Positions 1 to 8,158 of a stretch of 64,000 nucleotides of DNA are shown here, one piece after another; within the stretch, counting starts at the first letter, position 1, and each line of letters starts with the position of its first letter. The notes below the pieces were generated by a model. It did no database searches. It was given only the letters and a program-made list of their open reading frames with translations, and was not told the DNA's origin. This stretch comes from Allochromatium palmeri. Its GTDB lineage: Bacteria; Pseudomonadota; Gammaproteobacteria; Chromatiales; Chromatiaceae. Location of the stretch: NCBI RefSeq assembly GCF_009720725.1, contig NZ_WNKT01000015.1, positions 1 through 64,000 on the forward strand, given 5' to 3'. Position numbers and translations under genes: made by a program.

Positions 1-218
1 AGAGGACTTGTCTACTCCAACTGTATGTGAGCGAACGATTTTTGCCAGCTGGTAAGATACTTTGTCCAAAGTCCAAACAATAGGGCAAGGGCGATTTTGT
101 TGGCCGCCGGCGCGGACCTCGATGTTCCTGTCCGCCACATCCATCCATGCTAAAGTGTCAGGAATCTTTACCCGACGGGCATGTCCCAAGCTGTTTTTAG
201 GGGGGATTCAACACAGCC

Positions 219-1115
219 ATGCGCCCGCTCCATGCCATGCTCGTGCTCTCGTGCCTGATCGGCCCGCTTCCACTCGCCGGCTTGTCCAGCCAGGCGGTGG
301 CGGGTAACGGGCTCATCCAGTGCTATGACCCGGCTCGCGAGCTGGTGACACGAACGCGGCCGGATCTGTGCCAGGGACGCGCGGTCAGCGAGGCCGAGGC
401 CCAGCGGATTCGCGAGCGACGCCGCGACTATGTCAAGGAGTCACTGACAGCGAATGTCAGTCCCGGCGTGATCGGCAAGCGTCTGATCGGCGCCGGTACC
501 GGCTTCTTCGTCGACCGTCGCGGAACCCTCCTGACCAATGCGCATGTCGTCAAGGGCTGCTCACTCCTGACCGTGTCACGGCCCGAAGCCAGCACCCAGC
601 CCGCCCAGTTGCGCGATCTGGACTTCTCGCTCGACCTGGCCCTGATCGACACCGAACTGCAACCGCCCCGAATGGCCACCTTCGCGCCGGCACATCAGCC
701 GATGCCCGATGAGATCACCATCGCCGGCTATCCCGGCCGCAGTTCGACAACACTGACACCCACACTGACAACGGGTGCCATCCCCCAGGGCGGCACCCGC
801 GCCTCGGCGGCGCGCCCCCTGCCCCTCAAGGCCAACGTCCAGCCCGGCAACAGTGGCGGACCCGTGCTCGATCCGGCCGGGCGTGTGATCGGAGTCGTCT
901 TCGCGGCCGTCGATACCAAGCGCGTCTATCAGCAGACCGGACAGATCGTGCGCCATGTCGGTCTGGCGATCCCCAACGCCATTGCGTTAGGCTTTCTGAA
1001 ACGAAACGGTATCCAACCCAGGATCGACGACGCGTCACCGCCTGCCGACGCGCCGGCGCCCGATCTACTCGAAGCGACCCAGGGCTACCTGGCACGCATC
1101 GAGTGCTGGCTCTAA
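219..1115 (+). CDS. Secreted trypsin-like serine protease (S1C/HtrA-like fold)
   Basis: 298-residue protein with an N-terminal hydrophobic signal peptide ending near AVAG (residue 29), so it is expected in the periplasm or outside. The catalytic triad is readable: His109 in TNAHVVKGC, Asp139 in SLDLALID and Ser212 in PGNSGGP. The protease domain spans about residues 85-260. No PDZ domain follows, unlike DegP/DegQ, and the tail is only about 40 residues. Cys35 and Cys51 in the pre-domain and Cys114 could form disulfides. The run of G residues about 10 bases before the ATG serves as ribosome-binding site. The gene lies 21 bp before the sigma-54 activator. The substrate is unknown. Confidence 0.88.
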   Translation: MRPLHAMLVLSCLIGPLPLAGLSSQAVAGNGLIQCYDPARELVTRTRPDLCQGRAVSEAEAQRIRERRRDYVKESLTANVSPGVIGKRLIGAGTGFFVDRRGTLLTNAHVVKGCSLLTVSRPEASTQPAQLRDLDFSLDLALIDTELQPPRMATFAPAHQPMPDEITIAGYPGRSSTTLTPTLTTGAIPQGGTRASAARPLPLKANVQPGNSGGPVLDPAGRVIGVVFAAVDTKRVYQQTGQIVRHVGLAIPNAIALGFLKRNGIQPRIDDASPPADAPAPDLLEATQGYLARIECWL

Positions 1116-1136
1116 CGACCTTGCCAACAAGACCCT

Positions 1137-2504
1137 ATGACACGGACTTCGCTACTCTCCAGCCTGCTGCGTGCCCAGCATCAACCCTTTCTCATCATTG
1201 ATGCCGAGGCACGCATCCGCTTCGTCAATGAGGCCGTCAAAAGAGTCTTCGGTCTGACACAGGCCGATCTGGCCGAGTGTCCGTGCTGCCGCCTGGATGT
1301 CGTGGCACAGAGCGATTGTCGGCATCAACGCTTCTTCCGCGACCTGGAACCCTACTCCGAGACCCATGCCCTCATCGGCCCCAAGGGCGAACCGCTGTTC
1401 GTGCAGATTCAGGGCTTTCCGGTCCTTGACGAAGACGGCCAGGTCTATCTTGGTGAGTCACTGCGCCTGCTCAAGCCGGACACGACCACGGCCGGTGATG
1501 CGACCATCGTCGGCCGCTCGGCCGTCACCCAGACACTCATCCGCGCGCTCGCCCAGTCGGCGGTCACCGATGTCTCGGTGCTGCTGCACGGCGAGACCGG
1601 ATCGGGTAAGGAACTGGCGGCCGAATACATTCATCGTCACTCACCGCGTGCCTCCGGGCCCTTTGTCGTCGTCGACTGTACGGTTCTGAGCGAGGATCTG
1701 GTCGAAAGCGAGCTCTTCGGCCATGTCAAAGGCGCGTTCACCGGCGCCGTAGGCCACAAGACCGGCCTGCTGGAACTGGCCGACAAGGGCACGCTCTTCC
1801 TCGACGAGATCGGCGATCTGCCGCTCTCACAACAGCCCAAGCTGCTGCGCGCGCTCGAAAGCGGACAGTTTCGTCCCGTCGGCTCGAACCAAACGCGGCA
1901 CGCCGATGTGCGCGTCGTCAGCGCCACGCATCAGGATCTCAGACAGTTGGTGCAAAGCGGTACCTTCCGCCAGGACCTGTTCTATCGGCTGGCGGTCTTC
2001 CCCATCGAAATTCCGCCGCTCAGAGCACGACGAGAGGATATTCCAAGGATTGTGGACCATATCTTGCAGGATATTTCGTCAACAGCCGGCCGCGAGTATC
2101 GCGTCCACAAAGAGGCCATGCGCAAACTCTTGTTGTACGACTATCCAGGGAACATTCGTGAGCTACGCAACATCATCCATCTGGCGGCGGCCATGACTCC
2201 GAACCACGAGATCACGGAGGACGGTATCCGTTTGCCACTGGCCGCGTCGACGGCCTCGGCTACGCCCGCGCGCGCCTGTCCTACGAACTTTGGCCGCCGT
2301 AAGACGGATTATGAGCACGCTGAGCGGCTCTCGCCCATCGAAACCGCTGAAGCCGATTACATCCTGGATCTGCTGCGACAACACCATGGTCGGCGCAAGG
2401 ACGTCGCCGAGCGGCTCTCGATCAGCGAGCGGACACTCTACCGCAAGCTCAAGCGCTATGGCCTCAACACTCCTAGCGCAACGCTGCGCAACAACGCTGG
2501 ATGA
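1137..2504 (+). CDS. PAS-domain sigma-54-dependent transcriptional activator (Fis-type HTH)
   Basis: 455 residues. The N-terminal PAS-like domain (about 12-115) carries a cysteine cluster CPCC at 48-51 plus Cys61 and His63. The AAA+ domain spans about 122-350, with Walker A GETGSGKE near 152-159, the sigma-54 contact loop GAFTGA near 199-204 and a Walker B region at [11 protein letters not shown] Fis-family helix-turn-helix sits at about 405-445 ([20 protein letters not shown]). There is no receiver domain, so activity is probably controlled by a signal sensed directly by the PAS/Cys region rather than by phosphorylation. It overlaps the HDOD gene by 4 bp, so the two are translationally coupled. 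Target promoters cannot be read from this window. Confidence 0.92.
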   Translation: MTRTSLLSSLLRAQHQPFLIIDAEARIRFVNEAVKRVFGLTQADLAECPCCRLDVVAQSDCRHQRFFRDLEPYSETHALIGPKGEPLFVQIQGFPVLDEDGQVYLGESLRLLKPDTTTAGDATIVGRSAVTQTLIRALAQSAVTDVSVLLHGETGSGKELAAEYIHRHSPRASGPFVVVDCTVLSEDLVESELFGHVKGAFTGAVGHKTGLLELADKGTLFLDEIGDLPLSQQPKLLRALESGQFRPVGSNQTRHADVRVVSATHQDLRQLVQSGTFRQDLFYRLAVFPIEIPPLRARREDIPRIVDHILQDISSTAGREYRVHKEAMRKLLLYDYPGNIRELRNIIHLAAAMTPNHEITEDGIRLPLAASTASATPARACPTNFGRRKTDYEHAERLSPIETAEADYILDLLRQHHGRRKDVAERLSISERTLYRKLKRYGLNTPSATLRNNAG

Positions 2505-3427
2505 TGATGTCAACCGACATGGCTACACATATCGCTCTGTGGAATTTGAGCAGCGCCTTCGGTCGTTGTCGGGAGGCCCCGCATCCAATCACCGACATCC
2601 AGGCGCTCATTCGTGCCAACGACGACCTGCCGCCCCTGCCCGAAATCACGCGCCGTCTGCTGCATTTTCGCGATGACCCCAACGCGAACGCCACCGGGCT
2701 GGCCGAGATCATCGAACTCGATCCGTTACTGGCCGGGCAGATGCTGCGCTGGGCCAACTCGGCCTACTATGGCTTGCGCCAGCCGACCGAGAACGTGCGC
2801 GATGCCATCGTGCGGGCACTCGGCTTCAATGTCGCGCTGGCACTGGCACTGGCGCTGGCCGCGCTGCGTCCGCTCGAAACACCCAACCAGGGACCGATCG
2901 GGCGGGATCGTCTCTGGCGCCATGGTCTGCAATGCGGCGTGCTGATGCGCGAACTCGCCGCCGGGCTGCCGGATGACCGACGTCCGCCTCCAGGCGTGAT
3001 CCAACTGGCCGGTCTCACCCAGAACATCGGCTATCTGCTGCTCGGACACCTGCTGCCCGATTCATTTCATCTACTGAGCCGCCTGATCGAGCGTAACGCG
3101 ACCCTGACCCTGCCCGCGCTCGATCGTCTGGCGCTCGACGTCGAGCATGGTCAGCTCGGTCAATGGCTGTTCGAGGTCTGGGACATGCCGCCGGCCTTGC
3201 AGGCAGTGGTCCGCCATCACCACAATCCCGGCTACGAAGGCGAACACGCCACACTGGTGCTGTTGACCGCCCTGGCCGATAGCCTGCTGCATGACACTCA
3301 GCGTGGTCTGGGCGCCCCGCCGATCGAGCCCCACACCCGCGAGCGACTGCGAGAACGTTTGGGCCTCGATGCTGAAGCCTGTGCGCTGGCGCTGGAAAGA
3401 ATGCGGACACCTGAGGACGAGGAATAG
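2501..3427 (+). CDS. HDOD-domain signalling protein
   Basis: 308-residue soluble protein. The HDOD domain occupies about residues 30-235 and begins at [12 protein letters not shown], with the typical [19 protein letters not shown] segment. HDOD proteins are HD-superfamily relatives that lack the catalytic metal-binding HD pair and act as signalling or adaptor modules. The ATG lies in the stop region of the sigma-54 regulator (overlapping ATGA), so the pair forms one operon. Three consecutive ATG codons occur at the start and the exact initiator is open. No output domain (GGDEF or EAL) is attached. Confidence 0.86.
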   Translation: MMMSTDMATHIALWNLSSAFGRCREAPHPITDIQALIRANDDLPPLPEITRRLLHFRDDPNANATGLAEIIELDPLLAGQMLRWANSAYYGLRQPTENVRDAIVRALGFNVALALALALAALRPLETPNQGPIGRDRLWRHGLQCGVLMRELAAGLPDDRRPPPGVIQLAGLTQNIGYLLLGHLLPDSFHLLSRLIERNATLTLPALDRLALDVEHGQLGQWLFEVWDMPPALQAVVRHHHNPGYEGEHATLVLLTALADSLLHDTQRGLGAPPIEPHTRERLRERLGLDAEACALALERMRTPEDEE

Positions 3428-3470
3428 AAGGGCCTGGAACCGGCCTGAAGGTGCGAGGCGTCCGTTTTCG

Positions 3471-4865
3471 TTACACTGCCCCCTTGCCGAACAGCACGAC
3501 CTCGACGGTCTGAAGCAGGATCAAAAGGTCCAGAAAAGTACTGTGGTTCTTGACATAGTAAAGGTCGTACTCGAGCTTGCGCAGGGCATCCTCTTCCGAG
3601 CTGCCATAGGGATAGCGCAACTGCGCCCACCCCGTCAGTCCCGGCTTGACCCGACTGCGGGCGGCATAGAAAAAGTTCTTCTGTAAAAGGTCGGCGACGA
3701 ACTCCGGGCGCTCCGGGCGCGGCCCGACGAAGCTCATCTCACCTTTGAGCACGTTGATGATCTGCGGCAGTTCATCGATACGGGTCTTGCGGATGAAACG
3801 TCCCACACGAGTGATGCGCGGATCGCCCTTGGTCGCCCAACGCGCCCGACCATCGGACTCGGCGTCCATGCGCATGCTGCGGAACTTGATGACCTCGAAT
3901 GGAAACCCATTGATCCCGACCCGGACCTGACGATAGAAGATCGGATGACGAAACCGGCTCTCTACGGCGATGGCCAGGGCGGTCAGCAGCATCACGGGGC
4001 TGAAGAGGATCAGAAAGCTCAGGGCGGTCAGCACGTCCATAACGCGCTTGATGAACATGGTCATGGCGCCATGCTTGAAGCCATCGGTGTGCAGCAGCCA
4101 GCTTGGGTTGAGCAGGTCGAGCTTGACCAGGCCGAGTTCGCGTTCGAAGAAAGATTGTGGCTGAAGTACCTGAATGCCCGACATGCGACAGTCGAGCAAT
4201 TCCTCCATGGGCATGGCGCCGCGCCGGTCGCGCACGGCGAGCAGAACCTCATCGGCCTGGCGTTCCAGGGCGATGTCAGCCAGAGGGCGATCGTGCTCGA
4301 CGAACCATTCGGGATGCGAAAGGGGCGGCGATGGGTCCGTAGAGACCGGAACGACACCCACGATCATGAGTTCATCGGCGCCGGCATCGATCACTTCGTC
4401 GATGAGTTCGGAATCACCGAACACCAGCACCCGGCGCCTGAACAACCAGGGTCTGGATTGATAGATCGCCATCCGCAGCCCGGCCACGGCGATGAAGGAC
4501 AGGATCACGGTCAGCGCCAGGATACTGCGCCAGAACTCCAGGCCCGGAAAGATAAAGGCGAGTGCGGCCAGGAGCGCGGCGCCAAAGATGAGTGAGACGA
4601 GGATGCGAATCAGCAGTCCATTCAACCCCTCGCGAGCGCTGGCCTCGTACAGCCCCATGGCCGCCATCGAAAGCATGAACGTCAGGGCAACGACGATGGC
4701 GTAGCCGGCCAGGATGAGCGGCTCGGTCATTTCCTCGTTGCCCATCAGCCAGAATCGCAGGTGCTGGGCCAGGATGAAGGCCGCGCCGAATAGCACTGTC
4801 TCAACCAGGGCCAGCAACAGCAACGGCAGGCGCATGTAGTGCCCGAATACGCGAATCGAATGCAT
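3471..4865 (-). CDS. Polyprenyl-phosphate sugar-1-phosphate transferase initiating exopolysaccharide synthesis (XrtA-associated type)
   Basis: 464 residues. Four to five N-terminal membrane segments (about 10-130) are followed by a Rossmann-like cytoplasmic domain (RRRVLVFGDSELIDEV) and the C-terminal bacterial sugar transferase catalytic domain from about residue 265. The latter shows KRVMDVLTA, KFRSMR, RKTRIDELPQIINVLKG and FVGPRPERPE. It should transfer a hexose-1-phosphate to undecaprenyl phosphate on the cytoplasmic face, the first committed step of polymer assembly. The architecture matches the sugar transferase of XrtA/PEP-CTERM loci (TIGR03013-like). It is the last gene of the minus-strand unit starting near 7963, 56 bp after the small membrane protein. 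Confidence 0.92.
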   Translation of the reverse strand: MHSIRVFGHYMRLPLLLLALVETVLFGAAFILAQHLRFWLMGNEEMTEPLILAGYAIVVALTFMLSMAAMGLYEASAREGLNGLLIRILVSLIFGAALLAALAFIFPGLEFWRSILALTVILSFIAVAGLRMAIYQSRPWLFRRRVLVFGDSELIDEVIDAGADELMIVGVVPVSTDPSPPLSHPEWFVEHDRPLADIALERQADEVLLAVRDRRGAMPMEELLDCRMSGIQVLQPQSFFERELGLVKLDLLNPSWLLHTDGFKHGAMTMFIKRVMDVLTALSFLILFSPVMLLTALAIAVESRFRHPIFYRQVRVGINGFPFEVIKFRSMRMDAESDGRARWATKGDPRITRVGRFIRKTRIDELPQIINVLKGEMSFVGPRPERPEFVADLLQKNFFYAARSRVKPGLTGWAQLRYPYGSSEEDALRKLEYDLYYVKNHSTFLDLLILLQTVEVVLFGKGAV

Positions 4866-4921
4866 CCGTCAGTCCAGTCAAATTCAAAACATGGCCAATC
4901 CGGGCTAGCGCCTTAGCACAC

Positions 4922-5113
4922 TCAACGCGACAGGGCCTCGAGCTTGATCAGACAGCCGGTGGCGATCAGCCCGACTCCGACCATGAACAGGGTCATGGCC
5001 TCGAAACTAAGTAGATAGTAAGACCCGGCGAGCTTGGTGAGTCCCGCTACCAGACAGATCAGCACGCCCAGTGCGCCGATCGCCGAACCTGCCGTGGACA
5101 AGCGTTGTTTCAT
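4922..5113 (-). CDS. Small two-helix membrane protein
   Basis: 63 residues from the ATG at 5113. A GTG nine bases upstream is possible, but a GAGG element sits 8 bases before the ATG. Two hydrophobic helices (about residues 10-28 and 33-54) are joined by a short loop and end in a charged LEALSR tail. No family is recognised. Its position between the nucleotidyltransferase and the sugar transferase in the same direction suggests co-transcription, perhaps as an accessory of the membrane glycosyl enzyme. The function is unknown. Confidence 0.6.
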   Translation of the reverse strand: MKQRLSTAGSAIGALGVLICLVAGLTKLAGSYYLLSFEAMTLFMVGVGLIATGCLIKLEALSR

Positions 5114-5180
5114 CGGAATCACCTCAAAAGTTCAGGGAGAACGAACCATTGTGCCCAAACCGTCGCGCGGTGGTCAGTCC

Positions 5181-6326
5181 TTACAGGCGTTTCAGATCCT
5201 GAGGCGTCAATTCCACGCGCTTGGGCACTCCACGGACTCTAAGCCAAGCCTTATACACGATATGCCGGACCAATAGCCAGGGCGGCATGCGCAACCAATG
5301 TGCCCGGACATAGAGCAGCCAGCGTGCCAGGGCTGCGCGCCGGAGCGGATGATCCGGGTGTCCGGGCAGGATGGCCAGGGGCACCAGGTGATCCATGAGG
5401 ACGCGCAGCGGGCGGATCGGCGCCCAGTGCTCGCTGGCTTCGATGACCGGTTGCGGGATCTCGCACTCCAGCAGACGCTGAGCGAAGCGCACGCCATAGT
5501 ATAGCGGACGACCGAGCCCGAAGGCTTCGGCGCGTGGGGCCAGTCCTTCCCAGAATCCTGGTTCTCGGCCGAAATGGTCGAGCAGGTCAGCGACGTCGAC
5601 CAGGTCGCGCAGTCGCAGGCCCTCTTGCGGGTCGCCTTCGAGAAAGAGGTGAACCAGGGCGTGCAGGACCATGTCGTGGGGGGCCAGCACCCGGGCGCGC
5701 GAGTCGGCGACCGGGCGGGTGTGCTCGAACAGCGGGGCTGGATCGAAGCTCAGACGGCTGGTGCGTGGCAGCAGGCGGTGGTGGATGTCGATCTCGTTTT
5801 CGCGCTCGCGATGGCGCAGCGGCGGGATTTCGTGCATCCAGACGCGGTAGTAGCGGTCGTCGTAGGGGTTGATCGGCAGCCGCATCCAGCCGCGTTCCAG
5901 CAGGCGTGTTTCGATCGTCGGGATGTCGGCGTGCGGCACCAGGAGATCCAGGTCGGCGAAGAAGCGTCCGCGTGCGGCGGGCAGTTCGGCCAGGACATAG
6001 GCCACGCCCTTGAGGGCGATGATCGGCACCTCGAGTCCTTCGGTCGCCCAGAGGATGCGGTTCAGCTCCCAGGTCAGGAGTGTGTGACGATGCTGGACCA
6101 GATTGCGCGCTGAGCGCAGATGGTTGGCGGCGCGCTCGGGGATGGCGTCCAGCCGGTCGAGGGCGGCGAGTTGGGCCTCCAGGCGTCCGATCAGGCGGGT
6201 GCGGCGGGCGACGCGCAGGAGCAGATCCCAGTCCTCCAGGCTCCAGTCGGGTAAGGTCTCGGGGGCGCGTAAGGCTGCCAGCAGTAGCCGATTGGCCCGC
6301 TCTGTCTGCCGTGACGATTCCGTCAT
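5181..6326 (-). CDS. Nucleotidyltransferase-family protein of the HprK-rel-A/PqqD cassette
   Basis: 381 residues resembling the uncharacterised nucleotidyltransferase family PF14907. The active-site-like segment is ALKG at about 104-107, then GRFFADLDLLV at 120-130, where Gly120 and Asp125/Asp127 fit the polymerase-beta-type G...DxD metal site. The remainder is Trp/Arg-rich and helical. Its ATG overlaps the kinase stop (ATGA), so it is translated with the HprK-like kinase. In lasso-peptide clusters, homologous nucleotidyltransferases sit beside HprK-like kinases and PqqD-like proteins and tailor peptides. The substrate here, whether peptide or sugar, is not known. Confidence 0.82.
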   Translation of the reverse strand: MTESSRQTERANRLLLAALRAPETLPDWSLEDWDLLLRVARRTRLIGRLEAQLAALDRLDAIPERAANHLRSARNLVQHRHTLLTWELNRILWATEGLEVPIIALKGVAYVLAELPAARGRFFADLDLLVPHADIPTIETRLLERGWMRLPINPYDDRYYRVWMHEIPPLRHRERENEIDIHHRLLPRTSRLSFDPAPLFEHTRPVADSRARVLAPHDMVLHALVHLFLEGDPQEGLRLRDLVDVADLLDHFGREPGFWEGLAPRAEAFGLGRPLYYGVRFAQRLLECEIPQPVIEASEHWAPIRPLRVLMDHLVPLAILPGHPDHPLRRAALARWLLYVRAHWLRMPPWLLVRHIVYKAWLRVRGVPKRVELTPQDLKRL

Positions 6327-7258
6327 GGAGTGGTCCGGGTGAGTTCGTCGAGTGCTTTGAGGGCTTCGTCGAGATCGGAATAGATCAGGGAATAGCAGTC
6401 GCAGTCATTGACCATTTGTCCGACGAGTTCGAATGAGGTTTGACCGAGGACTTCGTAGTTGAAGGCGTTGGTCGCTACCATCAGAAAGGCCTCGGATTTG
6501 AGCATCGGTTCCAGACGCAGTGGTGAGCCGGCGACCCAGCGCGGGAAGACGAACCAGCCGGGGCGCGCGGTCTCGTGCATGCGCTCGACGCTTTCGGTCG
6601 GCGGGCGGACATGGGCGATGGTGCCCTTACGCGTGCCGTGGAAGGATGGGCCGATATGGGCGTTCGGGGCGAATGAACGGATGACTTCGATGGATTCGTT
6701 CTTGAGCGGGATCAGGCGTGGTAGGGGTAACAGGGCGCCATCCTCGGGGCGGACCAGGCCGAATTCGTCGCAGAACAGGCGCCAGCCGGAATGGACTAGA
6801 GCGGCGCAGAGGGTCGATTTACCGTGGCCGGGCCAGGCTGGGAGGATGAGGGCGCGGCCGTTGCGTTCGACGACGGCAGCGTGGAGCATCAGCAGATGAT
6901 GGCAGCGCTTCGCAATGCACCAGTTGAGGCCCCATTCGAGCATGGGGAGGTGGTGATGGGCGGGAAGTGGTTGAAAAGGCGGAAGCCCGTCGACAAGAAA
7001 TTGAATTTGAGGACGCAGCCAGCGACGATGTGAACCAGATTTGACAAGCCGAACATGAAAATCGCGAGTACTTAGGGTAGCACTAAGGGGGTATTCGCAC
7101 CACATTTCGTGCAAAAAAAATTTAGCTTTAGGTGCATCAATATTTAGATTGATTTTAAAAGGGCCAATTAGTATATCCAGCCCAAAAAAGTCAATTTTTG
7201 ACGAAAAATCTGTGTAGCGAAGATCTCCAATTTTTAACATTTGCTGGGATAATTGCAT
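6323..7258 (-). CDS. HprK-related kinase A
   Basis: 311 residues with a P-loop at about 142-149 (WPGHGKST) followed by LFCDEFGLV, as in the C-terminal kinase domain of HPr kinase/phosphorylase. The N-terminal 100 residues lack the HprK_N domain. It matches the 'HprK-related kinase A' family known from exosortase-containing genomes. It probably phosphorylates a Ser or Thr on a partner protein or peptide; no HPr is nearby. The ATG at 7258 has a GGA element 8 bases upstream and overlaps the PqqD gene end by 25 bp. An alternative ATG at 7240 lacks a ribosome-binding site. The gene straddles the border between GC-rich DNA and the AT-rich 7.0-8.1 kb patch. Confidence 0.86.
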   Translation of the reverse strand: MQLSQQMLKIGDLRYTDFSSKIDFFGLDILIGPFKINLNIDAPKAKFFLHEMWCEYPLSATLSTRDFHVRLVKSGSHRRWLRPQIQFLVDGLPPFQPLPAHHHLPMLEWGLNWCIAKRCHHLLMLHAAVVERNGRALILPAWPGHGKSTLCAALVHSGWRLFCDEFGLVRPEDGALLPLPRLIPLKNESIEVIRSFAPNAHIGPSFHGTRKGTIAHVRPPTESVERMHETARPGWFVFPRWVAGSPLRLEPMLKSEAFLMVATNAFNYEVLGQTSFELVGQMVNDCDCYSLIYSDLDEALKALDELTRTTP

Positions 7259-7527
7259 TTTATAATTCCAAGCTCTTCAAATCGCTCCAAAAGAATCTTA
7301 AGATTCTCATAAGAACAACTTGGGCGCGCACGGTTCCCATCCAAAAAATCCAGAAGATCCTCAATTCTGGCAGGAGAAGCGGACAGCCGCTTCAGAATAC
7401 TCGCGCCTGTTGCATTTAAAAAATGCGTTTCCCCAGAAACAGCATGATAGAATATATATTCTTTATTGAATTCAATATGCAAAAAACATGAGCTGCAAAT
7501 CAATTCAAATACAGATTGGCCGCACAT
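7234..7527 (-). CDS. PqqD-like peptide chaperone (HPr-rel-A system type)
   Basis: 97 residues, the usual PqqD size. PqqD-like features are the beta-strand pattern YIFYHAVSGETHFLNATG, then helical ASILKRLS and EDLLDFL segments and a terminal LLERFEELGII helix. PqqD-family proteins and RRE domains bind leader peptides and present them to modifying enzymes. Here it lies between a small secreted-type peptide (64 bp upstream) and an HprK-like kinase (25 bp overlap). Five Cys residues (2, 11, 14, 71, 92) are unusual for such a short protein. The ribosome-binding site is weak. Confidence 0.78.
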   Translation of the reverse strand: MCGQSVFELICSSCFLHIEFNKEYIFYHAVSGETHFLNATGASILKRLSASPARIEDLLDFLDGNRARPSCSYENLKILLERFEELGIIKCNYPSKC

Positions 7528-7591
7528 TAGCTAATGCTTCTGCGTTCAGCAAAAAATGAAAACATCAACTGCTATCATCTATTAAAAAAGC

Positions 7592-7963
7592 TTAATTGCA
7601 AAAATTAGCACCTAATGAGGCTGCTGACGAAGCAGTAACTAAGTTGAAGTTACACTGGAGAGCATCTGGCGTTCCATCATTATCATTGTCGATTGAAGAG
7701 AAAGCAGCGTAAGTGCCATCGCTATTCAGACAGCGATAGCCTTCAGGAGGATTTTTCTCAACAGGGAATGTTTGTGTATTGGTAACAACATCCAAGCAAC
7801 TGCTAGTTTGCGCCAAGGCGGAACCACTGCGCAGTGTCAAAATCATCGGAGCGACGGTAGCGGCACCTTTGATCAGCCGTCGGCGGTTCGTACTGACTTG
7901 CACTTTGACTCTTGTTTCAGTCGAATTTTGCTCATCGCTGCGAACAGTCGATTGATTAGTCAC
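7592..7963 (-). CDS. Small Tat-signal protein with DxDxDG motif; candidate substrate of the kinase/PqqD cassette
   Basis: 123 residues starting at a GTG (7961-7963) with TTGGAG nine bases upstream. Residues about 26-33 (NRRRLIKG) fit the twin-arginine consensus S-R-R-x-F-L-K, followed by a hydrophobic stretch ending in SALAQ, a plausible signal-peptidase site. The mature part, about 72 residues, has four Cys and DNDNDGTPD, which matches the calcium-binding DxDxDG loop of thrombospondin type 3 repeats and dockerin-like motifs. It is the first gene of the minus-strand unit and precedes the PqqD-like protein. No family is recognised. I infer it is the modified or escorted substrate; an alternative is an independent secreted calcium-binding protein. 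Confidence 0.7.
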   Translation of the reverse strand: MTNQSTVRSDEQNSTETRVKVQVSTNRRRLIKGAATVAPMILTLRSGSALAQTSSCLDVVTNTQTFPVEKNPPEGYRCLNSDGTYAAFSSIDNDNDGTPDALQCNFNLVTASSAASLGANFCN

Positions 7964-8158
7964 GCTCGTTTACTCCAAAAACTTGTAAATTTTTAATATA
8001 AATGAATCATTTTGCGCTAGTATTCACCGTTGAAGCCGTCAACAAAATGACGAAACATTAACAACAGTCCGCTGAGCTTTTAGCGCATCTGTCCTGAATT
8101 CTTAGGCAAAATTGCCACATCTTGACACTTACATCCAGCTCACCACCATCGCAGGGCT
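7964..8158. promoter_or_regulatory. Divergent AT-rich intergenic region
   Basis: 195 bp between the minus-strand peptide cassette and the plus-strand glycosyltransferase. It is clearly richer in A/T than the flanking genes. On the minus strand a TATATT hexamer near 7996 is a candidate -10 for the Tat peptide. On the plus strand a TTGACA occurs at 8122-8127, but it is too close to the start codon at 8159 to have a normal -10. Both units presumably start here. The exact promoters are not resolved. Confidence 0.4.

Noticed and set aside
8122-8127. TTGACA as -35 of the glycosyltransferase promoter
   Set aside because: No -10-like sequence at the right distance and the start codon lies only about 30 bases downstream.
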